Below are positions 1-5,360 of a stretch of 6,872 bases of DNA, piece after piece (position 1 is the first letter of the stretch; the number at the start of each line of letters is the position of its first letter). The notes under the pieces are model-generated. The model had not been told where the DNA came from and searched no databases. It was given only the letters and a program-made list of their open reading frames with translations. The position numbers and the translations under genes were made by a program. This stretch comes from Lachnoclostridium sp. UBA7097 (GTDB taxonomy: Bacteria > Bacillota > Clostridia > Lachnospirales > Lachnospiraceae), in NCBI GenBank assembly GCA_002499945.1, contig DKYP01000184.1, positions 1 to 6,872 on the forward strand, written 5' to 3'.

Positions 1-54
1 GCATACACATTGAAGCAGCAAGGTGAAACCGTGAGGTTTACCCGAATCATCTAA
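1..54 (+). CDS. 3' end of an unidentified upstream gene (partial)
   Basis: Frame 1 is open from the left edge to a TAA at 52-54 and gives a 17-residue C-terminus, AYTLKQQGETVRFTRII. The other two forward frames stop within 24 bases. The stop sits exactly at the foot of a hairpin followed by a T-run, as expected for a gene end. The gene often found before mnmG is mnmE, whose protein ends in a conserved C-(I/M/V)-G-K tetrapeptide; this tail lacks it, so mnmE is unlikely. The pattern A-x2-LK-x-QGE-x-V is loosely like the C-terminus of HisS/HisZ-type anticodon-binding folds, but 17 residues cannot decide. The product is unidentified, and the fragment could also be chance open sequence. Confidence 0.35.
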   Translation, partial: AYTLKQQGETVRFTRII

Positions 55-80
55 ACATATACACTTTTGTATATGTTTTT
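53..80 (+). terminator. AT-rich hairpin with T-run before mnmG
   Basis: Bases 53-62 (AAACATATAC) are the exact reverse complement of 69-78 (GTATATGTTT), giving a 10-bp stem, extendable by one A-T pair, around a short loop. A run of five T covers 76-80. The stem has only two G-C pairs, so it would be a weak intrinsic terminator or attenuator. It separates the upstream gene end from mnmG. I see no convincing promoter between it and the mnmG start at 98, so mnmG may depend on read-through or on a promoter left of the window. Confidence 0.4.
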
Positions 81-97
81 AGTAGCAGGTTTAGAAT

Positions 98-1969
98 ATG
101 TATTATACATATGAACCATATGATGTTGTTGTTATTGGTGCAGGCCATGCCGGATGTGAAGCAGCACTTGCAACGGCAAGGCTTGGGCTAAAGACCTTAG
201 TTTTTACAGTTAGTATAGACAGTATCGCTATGATGCCATGCAATCCTAATGTTGGCGGGAGTTCAAAAGGACATCTTGTGCGTGAAGTAGATGCACTTGG
301 TGGTGAGATGGGGAAAAATATTGATAAAACATTTATACAGACCAAAATGCTTAATTTATCAAAAGGTCCTGCTGTACATTCTTTAAGGGCACAGGCAGAT
401 AAAAAGGATTATAGCAGGGCTATGAGAAATGTTTTGGAAAATACAGATAATCTTGTTATAAAGCAGGGCGAGGTTTCAGAAGTAATTATTAGTGATGGAA
501 AGGTTACAGGAGTGCGTACAGTTTCAAATGCAGTTTATCCATGCAAAGCAGCAATTATGTGTACTGGTACCTATCTTAAGGCAAGATGTATTTATGGGGA
601 TGTAAGCCAGTATACGGGACCAAACGGGCTTGCGGCAGCAAACCATCTGACGGACTGCCTGTTAAAACTTGGAATAGATGTAAGAAGATTTAAAACAGGA
701 ACACCTGCAAGAGTTGACAAGAGAACAATTGATTTTTCAAAAATGTCAGAACAGAAGGGTGACAGCAATATTGTTCCATTTTCATTTACAAACAGTCCGG
801 AGGAACTAGAGCGTGAACAGGTTTCATGCTGGCTTACTTATACCAATAAAGAAACACATAAAATAATAATGGATAATATAGACAGGTCGCCATTATATTC
901 AGGAAATATAAAAGGTACAGGGCCAAGATATTGTCCATCTATTGAAGATAAAGTTGTAAGATTTGCTGATAAGGAAAGGCATCAGGTTTTTATAGAGCCA
1001 GAGGGAAATTATACTAATGAAATGTATGTAGGAGGAATGTCAAGTTCATTGCCAGAAGATGTACAATACAGGATGTACCATTCGGTCCCAGGGCTTGAAA
1101 ATGCCATAATAGTAAGAAATGCTTATGCTATAGAGTATGATTGTATTAACCCGGTACAGTTAAAAGCTACACTTGAATTTAAAAAAATCAGCGGGTTTTA
1201 TAGTGCAGGACAGTCAAATGGAAGTTCAGGATATGAAGAGGCAGCAGCACAAGGAATAATAGCTGGCATTAATGCTGCTATGAAAATACTTGGAAGGAAA
1301 CCAGTAATACTTGACAGGTCACAAGCTTATATAGGTGTACTTATAGATGACCTTATAACAAAAGGTACTAATGAGCCATATAGGATGATGACTTCAAGGG
1401 CAGAATACAGGCTGCTTTTAAGACAGGATAATGCAGATTTGCGTCTTACTAAAATTGGATATGAAACTGGCCTTATAGATAATAAAAGATATAATAAATT
1501 ATTAGAGAAAGAAAGATTAATAGAAGAAGAAATAGAAAGAATTAAAAACCTGAATATAGGAGTTAAAGAAGAGGTACAAAAAATATTAGAAGAGAATGGA
1601 AGTACATTATTACAATCAGGAACAACAATGGCAGAACTTATTAAAAGACCAGAACTTTCGTATGATAAATTAAAGATGGCAGATAAAGGCAGGCCAGAAC
1701 TTCCAGATGATGTAAAAGAACAAGTAAATATAGCTGTTAAATATGAGGGATATATAGAAAGACAATTAAGGCAGGTTGAACAGTTTAAAAAACTTGAAAA
1801 TAAAAAAATACCAGAAGATATTAATTATGATGAGGTATATAGTTTAAGAATAGAAGCTTTACAAAAATTAAAAGAGTTAAAGCCGGCATCAGTCGGGCAG
1901 GCTTCAAGGATATCTGGTGTATCACCAGCTGATATTTCTGTTTTACTTGTGTATCTTGAAAAAAATTAG
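98..1969 (+). CDS. mnmG: tRNA uridine-5-carboxymethylaminomethyl modification enzyme MnmG (GidA)
   Basis: MnmG is the FAD- and NADH-using subunit which, with the GTPase MnmE, installs the carboxymethylaminomethyl group at C5 of the wobble uridine U34 of certain tRNAs; it acts in the cytosol. The 623 residues match the usual 620-630. The N-terminus carries the FAD-binding GxGxxG (GAGHAG, 14-19). The family signatures PCNPNVGG (47-54, with C48) and YCPSIEDK (278-285, with C279) contain the two conserved cysteines implicated in catalysis. GQSNGSSGYEEAAAQG (371-386) is the second family signature. The C-terminal helical region, thought to contact MnmE and tRNA, ends in QASRISGVSPADISVLL. The first ATG is chosen because the FAD fold begins nine residues later; only a weak AGGT (87-90) precedes it. 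rsmG follows after 15 bp, so the two are co-transcribed. No truncation or frameshift is visible. A short stretch near 601-660 is richer in G+C than its surroundings. Confidence 0.97.
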   Translation: MYYTYEPYDVVVIGAGHAGCEAALATARLGLKTLVFTVSIDSIAMMPCNPNVGGSSKGHLVREVDALGGEMGKNIDKTFIQTKMLNLSKGPAVHSLRAQADKKDYSRAMRNVLENTDNLVIKQGEVSEVIISDGKVTGVRTVSNAVYPCKAAIMCTGTYLKARCIYGDVSQYTGPNGLAAANHLTDCLLKLGIDVRRFKTGTPARVDKRTIDFSKMSEQKGDSNIVPFSFTNSPEELEREQVSCWLTYTNKETHKIIMDNIDRSPLYSGNIKGTGPRYCPSIEDKVVRFADKERHQVFIEPEGNYTNEMYVGGMSSSLPEDVQYRMYHSVPGLENAIIVRNAYAIEYDCINPVQLKATLEFKKISGFYSAGQSNGSSGYEEAAAQGIIAGINAAMKILGRKPVILDRSQAYIGVLIDDLITKGTNEPYRMMTSRAEYRLLLRQDNADLRLTKIGYETGLIDNKRYNKLLEKERLIEEEIERIKNLNIGVKEEVQKILEENGSTLLQSGTTMAELIKRPELSYDKLKMADKGRPELPDDVKEQVNIAVKYEGYIERQLRQVEQFKKLENKKIPEDINYDEVYSLRIEALQKLKELKPASVGQASRISGVSPADISVLLVYLEKN

Positions 1970-1973
1970 AAGT

Positions 1974-1978
1974 GGGGA
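1974..1978 (+). promoter_or_regulatory. ribosome binding site fixing the TTG start of rsmG
   Basis: GGGGA lies 6 nt before a TTG at 1985-1987. No in-frame ATG is available before the conserved N-terminal region of the protein, so this site supports TTG initiation. Confidence 0.6.
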
Positions 1979-1984
1979 ATTATA

Positions 1985-2692
1985 TTGAAAGAATTATTAT
2001 ATAATACTGCAAAAAAAGCTGGAATTAACCTGAATGATGTACAGCTTGAAAAATTCCAGATATATTTTGATTTGTTAATTGAAACAAATAAAATAATGAA
2101 CCTGACAACTATAACAGAAGAACAGGATGTAGTAAATAAACATTTTATAGACAGCCTTACATTAGTAAATTATATTAATCTAAGTGGCGGGAGAGTAATA
2201 GATGTAGGGACAGGTGCAGGATTTCCCGGGATACCATTAGCAATAATATATAATGATGCAGATTTTACACTAATGGATTCACTAAATAAAAGAATAAAAT
2301 TTCTTGACCGGGTAATAGAAGAGTGTAAAATTGGCAATGTAGTAACAGTCCATAGCCGGGCGGAAGATTTAGGGCATAATGAAGAATACAGGGAAAAATA
2401 TGATTATTGCCTTTCAAGAGCTGTTGCAAATATATCTGTTTTATTGGAATACTGTATACCATTTATAAAAGTTGGAGGCAGGTTTATATCATATAAATCA
2501 GAAAAAGCAGAAGATGAAATAAAGCAATCTGTTAATGCACAAAAAAAACTTGGATGTAAACTTATACAATCATATGGTTTTAATTTGCCAGAAACAGATA
2601 TTTCAAGAAAGTTTTATGTATTTGAAAAAAATAAGAAGCTGGCAAAATCTTATCCAAGACAAGCTGGAAAACCTAAAAAAAATCCCTTGTGA
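1985..2692 (+). CDS. rsmG: 16S rRNA (guanine-N7)-methyltransferase RsmG (GidB)
   Basis: RsmG uses S-adenosylmethionine to methylate N7 of G527 (E. coli numbering) in the 530 loop of 16S rRNA; loss of the enzyme gives low-level streptomycin resistance in several bacteria. The 235-residue product is normal for Firmicutes. Visible motifs are MNLTTI (38-43), the family box NKHFIDSL (51-58), the Rossmann SAM-binding loop VGTGAGFPGIPL (74-85), SRAED (124-128), SRAVAN (144-149), and the C-terminal YPRQAGKPKKNPL (223-235), a near-invariant family tail. The start is TTG, preceded by GGGGA at 6 nt spacing. The gene follows mnmG by 15 bp and ends directly at the edge of a palindrome containing parS, then a second terminator, so it is the last gene of its transcription unit. 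Confidence 0.96.
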   Translation: MKELLYNTAKKAGINLNDVQLEKFQIYFDLLIETNKIMNLTTITEEQDVVNKHFIDSLTLVNYINLSGGRVIDVGTGAGFPGIPLAIIYNDADFTLMDSLNKRIKFLDRVIEECKIGNVVTVHSRAEDLGHNEEYREKYDYCLSRAVANISVLLEYCIPFIKVGGRFISYKSEKAEDEIKQSVNAQKKLGCKLIQSYGFNLPETDISRKFYVFEKNKKLAKSYPRQAGKPKKNPL

Positions 2693-2726
2693 AATAAAAA
2701 TGTTTCACGTGAAACATTTTTATTTT
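2692..2726 (+). terminator. 34-bp perfect palindrome around parS, terminator-like
   Basis: Bases 2692-2725 form a perfect palindrome: the parS core at 2701-2716 is flanked by AAATAAAAA (2692-2700) and its exact complement TTTTTATTT (2717-2725). The palindrome starts on the last base of the rsmG stop codon. In RNA it would fold into a hairpin with a four-base ACGU loop and a U-rich 3' arm, the form of an intrinsic terminator. The flanks may simply be AT-rich sequence, and the role in termination is inferred. Confidence 0.45.
2701..2716. promoter_or_regulatory. parS: parS centromere site 1
   Basis: TGTTTCACGTGAAACA is an exact match to the consensus parS bound by the ParB/Spo0J helix-turn-helix. 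It lies 9 nt behind the rsmG stop codon. ParB loads here and spreads sideways as a CTP-bound clamp, nucleating the partition complex. parA and parB just downstream make the assignment secure. Confidence 0.96.
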
Positions 2727-2733
2727 GACTTTT

Positions 2734-2772
2734 AACAGGCAAGCCTATTATATAACGGGCTTGCCTTGTTTT
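2734..2772 (+). terminator. intrinsic terminator of the mnmG-rsmG unit
   Basis: AACAGGCAAGCC (2734-2745) pairs with GGCTTGCC-T-TGTT (2758-2770), leaving one unpaired T at 2767 and a 12-nt loop. TTTT follows at 2769-2772. The central eight pairs (GGCAAGCC with GGCTTGCC) are G+C-rich, which makes this the stronger of the two hairpins after rsmG. Confidence 0.8.
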
Positions 2773-2815
2773 AATGAAAATTATGCATAAATTTAAAAAT
2801 TTTATAATTTTGTTA

Positions 2816-2844
2816 TGGAAGCCCGGGATTTATAGTGCTATAAT
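2816..2844 (+). promoter_or_regulatory. promoter for parA (extended -10)
   Basis: TATAAT at 2839-2844 is a perfect -10 box and is preceded by TG at 2836-2837, an extended -10. The best -35 at 17-bp spacing is TGGAAG (2816-2821), only three of six matches, which the extended -10 can offset. Transcription would start near 2850, some 20 bp before parS site 2, so the leader contains that site. It lies between the rsmG terminator and parA, as expected for a separate partition operon. Confidence 0.65.
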
Positions 2845-2871
2845 TAAATAAGAATTACTATATTAAATAAA

Positions 2872-2887
2872 TGTTTCACGTGAAACA
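2872..2887. promoter_or_regulatory. parS: parS centromere site 2, in the parA leader
   Basis: An exact TGTTTCACGTGAAACA, placed about 28 bp behind the -10 box and 19 bp before the chosen parA start. ParB bound here would sit in the initially transcribed region of parA, so autoregulation is plausible (inference). With the A at 2871 the site creates an ATG in frame with parA that is probably not used. Confidence 0.96.
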
Positions 2888-2892
2888 TTGTG

Positions 2893-2897
2893 AAAGG
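2893..2897 (+). promoter_or_regulatory. ribosome binding site fixing the parA start
   Basis: AAAGG, within GAAAGGAT, lies 9 nt before the ATG at 2907. It selects that ATG over the in-frame ATG at 2871, which has only AT-rich sequence in front of it. Confidence 0.75.
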
Positions 2898-2906
2898 ATA
2901 AAAGAT

Positions 2907-3683
2907 ATGAGTAGAGTAATAGCAATATCTAACCAAAAAGGCGGGGTGGGAAAGACAACAACCGCAATTAATTTATCAGCATGTTTAGCTGAAAAGGGTA
3001 AAAAAGTTCTTGTTATTGATATGGACCCACAAGGGAATACAACTAGTGGTCTTGGAATTGATAAAGAGAATGTAGAACATACAAGCTATGGAATACTTTT
3101 AGAAGAAACAGAAATTAATGAGGCTATTACACCATCTGTAGTAGAAGACTTGTCAGTAATTCCATCTGAAAGAGGGCTTGTTGGAGTAGAGGTAGAACTG
3201 ATTGGTAGAGATAACAGGGAATATGTTTTAAAAAAACAGGTTGATAAAATCAGGAATGAGTATGATTTTATTTTAATAGACTGTCCCCCATCATTAAATA
3301 CTTTAACTGTTAATGCTATGACAACTGCGGATACAGTTCTTGTTCCTATACAGTGTGAATATTATGCACTTGAGGGTTTAAGTGAACTTATGTATACCAT
3401 TGACCTGGTTAAACAAAGACTGAATCCAAAGCTTGAAATAGAGGGTGTTGTATTTACTATGTATGATGCAAGGACCTGCCTTTCTTTGCAGGTAGTTGAA
3501 AATGTCAAGGAAAATCTCCACCATAATATTTATAAAAGTATTATACCAAGGAATGTAAGGCTTGCAGAAGCACCAAGTCATGGACTGCCTATTAATATTT
3601 ATGAACCAAAATCTACAGGGGCAGAAGGATACAGGGCTCTTGCAGAAGAGGTAATTAAAAGAGAAAATGAATTAGGTTTATAA
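2907..3683 (+). CDS. parA: chromosome partition ATPase ParA (Soj)
   Basis: ParA is a deviant-Walker ATPase that dimerises on ATP, binds DNA non-specifically, and releases DNA when ParB stimulates hydrolysis; it acts in origin segregation and, as Soj in Bacillus, in control of DnaA. From this start the protein has 258 residues (Bacillus Soj is about 253). The deviant Walker A is KGGVGKTT (11-18), with the signature lysine K11 and catalytic K16. Walker A' is VIDMDPQGN (36-44, D40), and Walker B is FILIDCPP (121-128, D125). Residues G12, K16, D40, R189 and R218 fall at the numbers of well-studied Soj ATPase and DNA-binding residues (family knowledge from memory). The conserved YDART-N-LS is here YDARTCLS, with Cys at 191. 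The start at 2907 is preferred on its ribosome site and because MSRVIAISNQKGG is the usual N-terminus. parB follows after 111 bp that include a parS. Confidence 0.97.
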   Translation: MSRVIAISNQKGGVGKTTTAINLSACLAEKGKKVLVIDMDPQGNTTSGLGIDKENVEHTSYGILLEETEINEAITPSVVEDLSVIPSERGLVGVEVELIGRDNREYVLKKQVDKIRNEYDFILIDCPPSLNTLTVNAMTTADTVLVPIQCEYYALEGLSELMYTIDLVKQRLNPKLEIEGVVFTMYDARTCLSLQVVENVKENLHHNIYKSIIPRNVRLAEAPSHGLPINIYEPKSTGAEGYRALAEEVIKRENELGL

Positions 3684-3710
3684 TTGTTTGGTTTATTGGT
3701 TGGTGGTAAA

Positions 3711-3779
3711 TGCGCTGCTTTCCATGAACTTTATTTTTACTAATATGTTTCACGTGAAACATTATGGAATTGCAGCGCA
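3711..3779 (+). repeat. large imperfect inverted repeat enclosing parS 3, before parB
   Basis: TGCGCTGC (3711-3718) is the exact complement of GCAGCGCA (3772-3779). After a one-versus-two-base bulge, TTCCAT (3720-3725) pairs with ATGGAA (3764-3769). The 38 nt inside hold the parS palindrome (3746-3761), which can itself fold. The outer stem closes 6 bp before the TGAGG ribosome site of parB and has no T-run, so it is not an ordinary terminator. It could affect parB translation or simply present parS in an extruded form; both are inference. A weak promoter (TTTCCA at 3719, TAATAT at 3741, 16-bp spacing) overlaps it, but I do not trust it enough to list. Confidence 0.7.
3746..3761. promoter_or_regulatory. 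parS: parS centromere site 3, upstream of parB
   Basis: A third exact TGTTTCACGTGAAACA, in the 111-bp parA-parB gap and 33 bp before the parB start. It is the inner palindrome of the larger inverted repeat at 3711-3779. Confidence 0.96.
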
Positions 3780-3784
3780 GAAAT

Positions 3785-3789
3785 GAGGT
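3785..3789 (+). promoter_or_regulatory. ribosome binding site fixing the parB start
   Basis: GAGGT (inside ATGAGGTT) is 5 nt before the ATG at 3795. An in-frame ATG at 3783 overlaps this site and so cannot use it. Confidence 0.75.
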
Positions 3790-3794
3790 TAAAA

Positions 3795-4718
3795 ATGTCT
3801 AAAAGAGGATTGGGGAAAGGTCTTGATGCATTAATTCCAGAAACAGAGAAAAGTGCAAAGAAAAGTGCAGAAAAAGAACCAGAAGCCATAAGGGAAATAG
3901 TCAAAGAAGTAGTTAAAGAAGTTGAAACGGTAGATATAAATAAAATAGAACCCAATAATAACCAGCCAAGAAAAGCTTTTGATGAAGATTCTATGCATGA
4001 ACTTGCTGATTCTATCAAGCTGCATGGGCTTATAGAACCATTAATTGTTAAAAAAGTTAGTGAGGATTTTTATAGTATAATTGCAGGTGAAAGAAGATGG
4101 CGGGCGGCAAGAATGGCTGGATTAAAAGATATACCTGTAATTGTAAGGGATTATAACAGCCAGCAGATAATGGAAATAGCATTAATAGAGAATTTACAGC
4201 GGGAAGATTTAAATCCTATAGAAGAAGCAGAGGCTTTTAAAAGGTTAATTGATGAATTTAATCTTAAACAGGATGAAGTGGCAGATAAGGTATGTAAAAG
4301 CAGGGTTTCAATTACTAATTCGTTACGTCTGTTAAAACTTGATAAAAGAGTAAGGAACATGATAATAGAAGATAAGATTAAAAGCGGACATGCAAGAGCA
4401 CTGCTTGCTATAGAAGATGGGGATGAACAATACAATACTGCTGTAAAAATATTTGATGAAAAGTTAAGTGTCCGTGAAACAGAACGGCTTATTAAAATGA
4501 TTATTAACAAAGATAAAGAGAAAAGGAAAACAAAGCCGGAAGAAGAGAATAAGCAGGAAGAACTGATATTTAAAAAGTATGAAGAAAAATTAAAGCTTAT
4601 AATGGGAACAAAAGTCAATATTAACCGCAGGTCAGGTGGAAAGGGAAAAATTGAAATTGAATATTATTCTCCTGATGAATTTGAAAGATTAATTGAAATT
4701 ATGTCAAATATTAATTGA
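3795..4718 (+). CDS. parB: chromosome partition protein ParB (Spo0J), parS-binding CTPase
   Basis: ParB binds parS, hydrolyses CTP, closes into a sliding clamp and spreads over the origin region, where it recruits SMC and stimulates ParA. From this start it has 307 residues, slightly longer than Bacillus Spo0J. The N-terminal KRGLGKGLDALIP (3-15) is the ParA-stimulating peptide. A charged linker rich in Lys and Glu (16-46) accounts for the extra length. Then come NNNQPRKAFDE (54-64), the CTP-binding box GERRWRA (98-104) and ENLQREDLNPIEEA (132-145), which contributes to nucleotide binding and clamp closure. The helix-turn-helix that reads parS is about 158-180 (QDEVADKVCKSRVSI), with Cys167 where relatives usually have Gly. 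A Lys/Glu-rich hinge (about 238-258) leads to the C-terminal dimerisation domain (259-307). The start rests on GAGG at good spacing and on the usual MSKRGLGKGL N-terminus. No promoter of its own is clear; it is probably co-transcribed with parA. Confidence 0.97.
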   Translation: MSKRGLGKGLDALIPETEKSAKKSAEKEPEAIREIVKEVVKEVETVDINKIEPNNNQPRKAFDEDSMHELADSIKLHGLIEPLIVKKVSEDFYSIIAGERRWRAARMAGLKDIPVIVRDYNSQQIMEIALIENLQREDLNPIEEAEAFKRLIDEFNLKQDEVADKVCKSRVSITNSLRLLKLDKRVRNMIIEDKIKSGHARALLAIEDGDEQYNTAVKIFDEKLSVRETERLIKMIINKDKEKRKTKPEEENKQEELIFKKYEEKLKLIMGTKVNINRRSGGKGKIEIEYYSPDEFERLIEIMSNIN

Positions 4719-4767
4719 TATATTGTATATAATATTAATATATAGAGAAAGGCTGGCGCAAATAAAT

Positions 4768-5304
4768 ATGGAATTGTTTAATTCATTTGGAATAGACATT
4801 GGATATGTAGTTATAGGAATGGCAGGTATTATTTTACTGCTTTTTATATTACTGGTAGTAAGCATGGTTAAAATCCATAATATACGTATCAGATATAACC
4901 AGTTTATGGAGGGAGAAGATGGTAAAAATCTTGAAAAAGCTTTATTAGATAAATTTGAAGCTATTGATATGTTAAAGGATAATGCAAGTGACATTAATAT
5001 ACAGATTAAAGAAATAAATAAAATACTTGAAACAACATATAAGAAAATTGCATTAGTAAAATATGATGCTTTCCAGGAAATTGGTGGAAAATTAAGCTTT
5101 GTATTGGTAATGCTTACATCAGAAGACAATGGTTTTATATTTAATTCAATGCATAGTTCAAGAGAAGGGTGCTATACTTATGCAAAAGAAGTTATAAATG
5201 GTGAAACTTTTGTTACTTTGTCAGAAGAAGAGCAGCAGGCACTTGATGAAGCAAAACAGAATACCGGATTAATTAAAATGAAAGACAGGATAGAACAGCA
5301 ATAG
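4768..5304 (+). CDS. DUF4446 family membrane-anchored protein
   Basis: The 178-residue product has one hydrophobic segment (about 10-34, GYVVIGMAGIILLLFILLVV core), so it is probably an N-terminally anchored protein with its body in the cytosol. A helical, probably coiled-coil stretch follows (about 52-96). The C-terminal half shows the DUF4446 signature KYDAFQEIGGKLSF (98-111), then DNGFIFNSMHSSREG (120-134) and YAKEV (138-142), and ends in a charged tail. The molecular function is unknown; members are commonly encoded right after parB in clostridia (family knowledge), which suggests but does not show a link to the origin region. The ATG at 4768 is chosen because it gives a short hydrophilic N-terminus before the membrane helix; its Shine-Dalgarno candidate GAGAAAGG (4745-4752) is 15 nt away, unusually far. 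A TATAAT at 4728 lacks a good -35, so the gene is likely read through from parB, 49 bp upstream. Confidence 0.88.
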   Translation: MELFNSFGIDIGYVVIGMAGIILLLFILLVVSMVKIHNIRIRYNQFMEGEDGKNLEKALLDKFEAIDMLKDNASDINIQIKEINKILETTYKKIALVKYDAFQEIGGKLSFVLVMLTSEDNGFIFNSMHSSREGCYTYAKEVINGETFVTLSEEEQQALDEAKQNTGLIKMKDRIEQQ

Positions 5305-5309
5305 ATAAT

Positions 5310-5342
5310 AAAGCGGGTTATATATTAAATATAACCCGCTTT
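5310..5342. terminator. bidirectional intrinsic terminator between convergent genes
   Basis: AAAGCGGGTTATAT (5310-5323) is perfectly complementary to ATATAACCCGCTTT (5329-5342), a 14-bp stem with a 5-nt loop and a G+C-rich base. It starts 6 nt after the DUF4446 stop and lies 18 bp from the end of the opposing alarmone synthetase gene. Read on the - strand it is followed by TTTATTAT, so it can serve both directions; the + strand T-run is short. Confidence 0.85.
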
Positions 5343-5360
5343 GCCTATGCAATGGTAATT

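Noticed and set aside
2535..2735. 66-codon open frame overlapping the end of rsmG
   Set aside because: It is an out-of-frame shadow of rsmG that ends in the parS translation MFHVKH; no ribosome site and no protein-like features.
2871..2906. Longer parA starting at the ATG in parS 2 (MFHVKH...)
   Set aside because: The codons are the parS palindrome itself, there is no ribosome site before 2871, and a good one precedes the ATG at 2907, which gives the standard Soj N-terminus.
3719..3746. Separate parB promoter (TTTCCA, 16 bp, TAATAT)
   Set aside because: Both boxes match only four of six, both lie in the inverted repeat, and AT-rich gaps yield such matches by chance.
3745..3786. 13-codon upstream ORF (MFHVKHYGIAAQK) ending at the parB ribosome site
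   Set aside because: It arises from parS plus one flanking A, has no Shine-Dalgarno, and the same reading appears at all three parS sites, so it is a by-product of the site.
3783..3794. parB start at the earlier ATG
   Set aside because: That ATG overlaps the GAGG ribosome site, which is correctly spaced for the ATG at 3795.
4466..4481. Possible fourth parS inside parB (CGTGAAACA half-site)
   Set aside because: Only about 10 of 16 bases match and the left half is not conserved; it looks like chance.
4151..4618. 155-codon open frame antisense to parB
   Set aside because: It lies wholly over a well-supported gene, is full of Ser/Leu/Phe as expected from antisense of Lys/Glu-rich coding DNA, and has no ribosome site.
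4693..4767. DUF4446 gene starting inside parB, with an extra hydrophobic N-terminus
   Set aside because: The added residues come from the other-frame reading of the parB end and AT-rich gap, and there is no ribosome site before 4693.
4704..5129. 141-codon open frame antisense to the DUF4446 gene
   Set aside because: Antisense shadow of a gene with clear family motifs and without its own expression signals.
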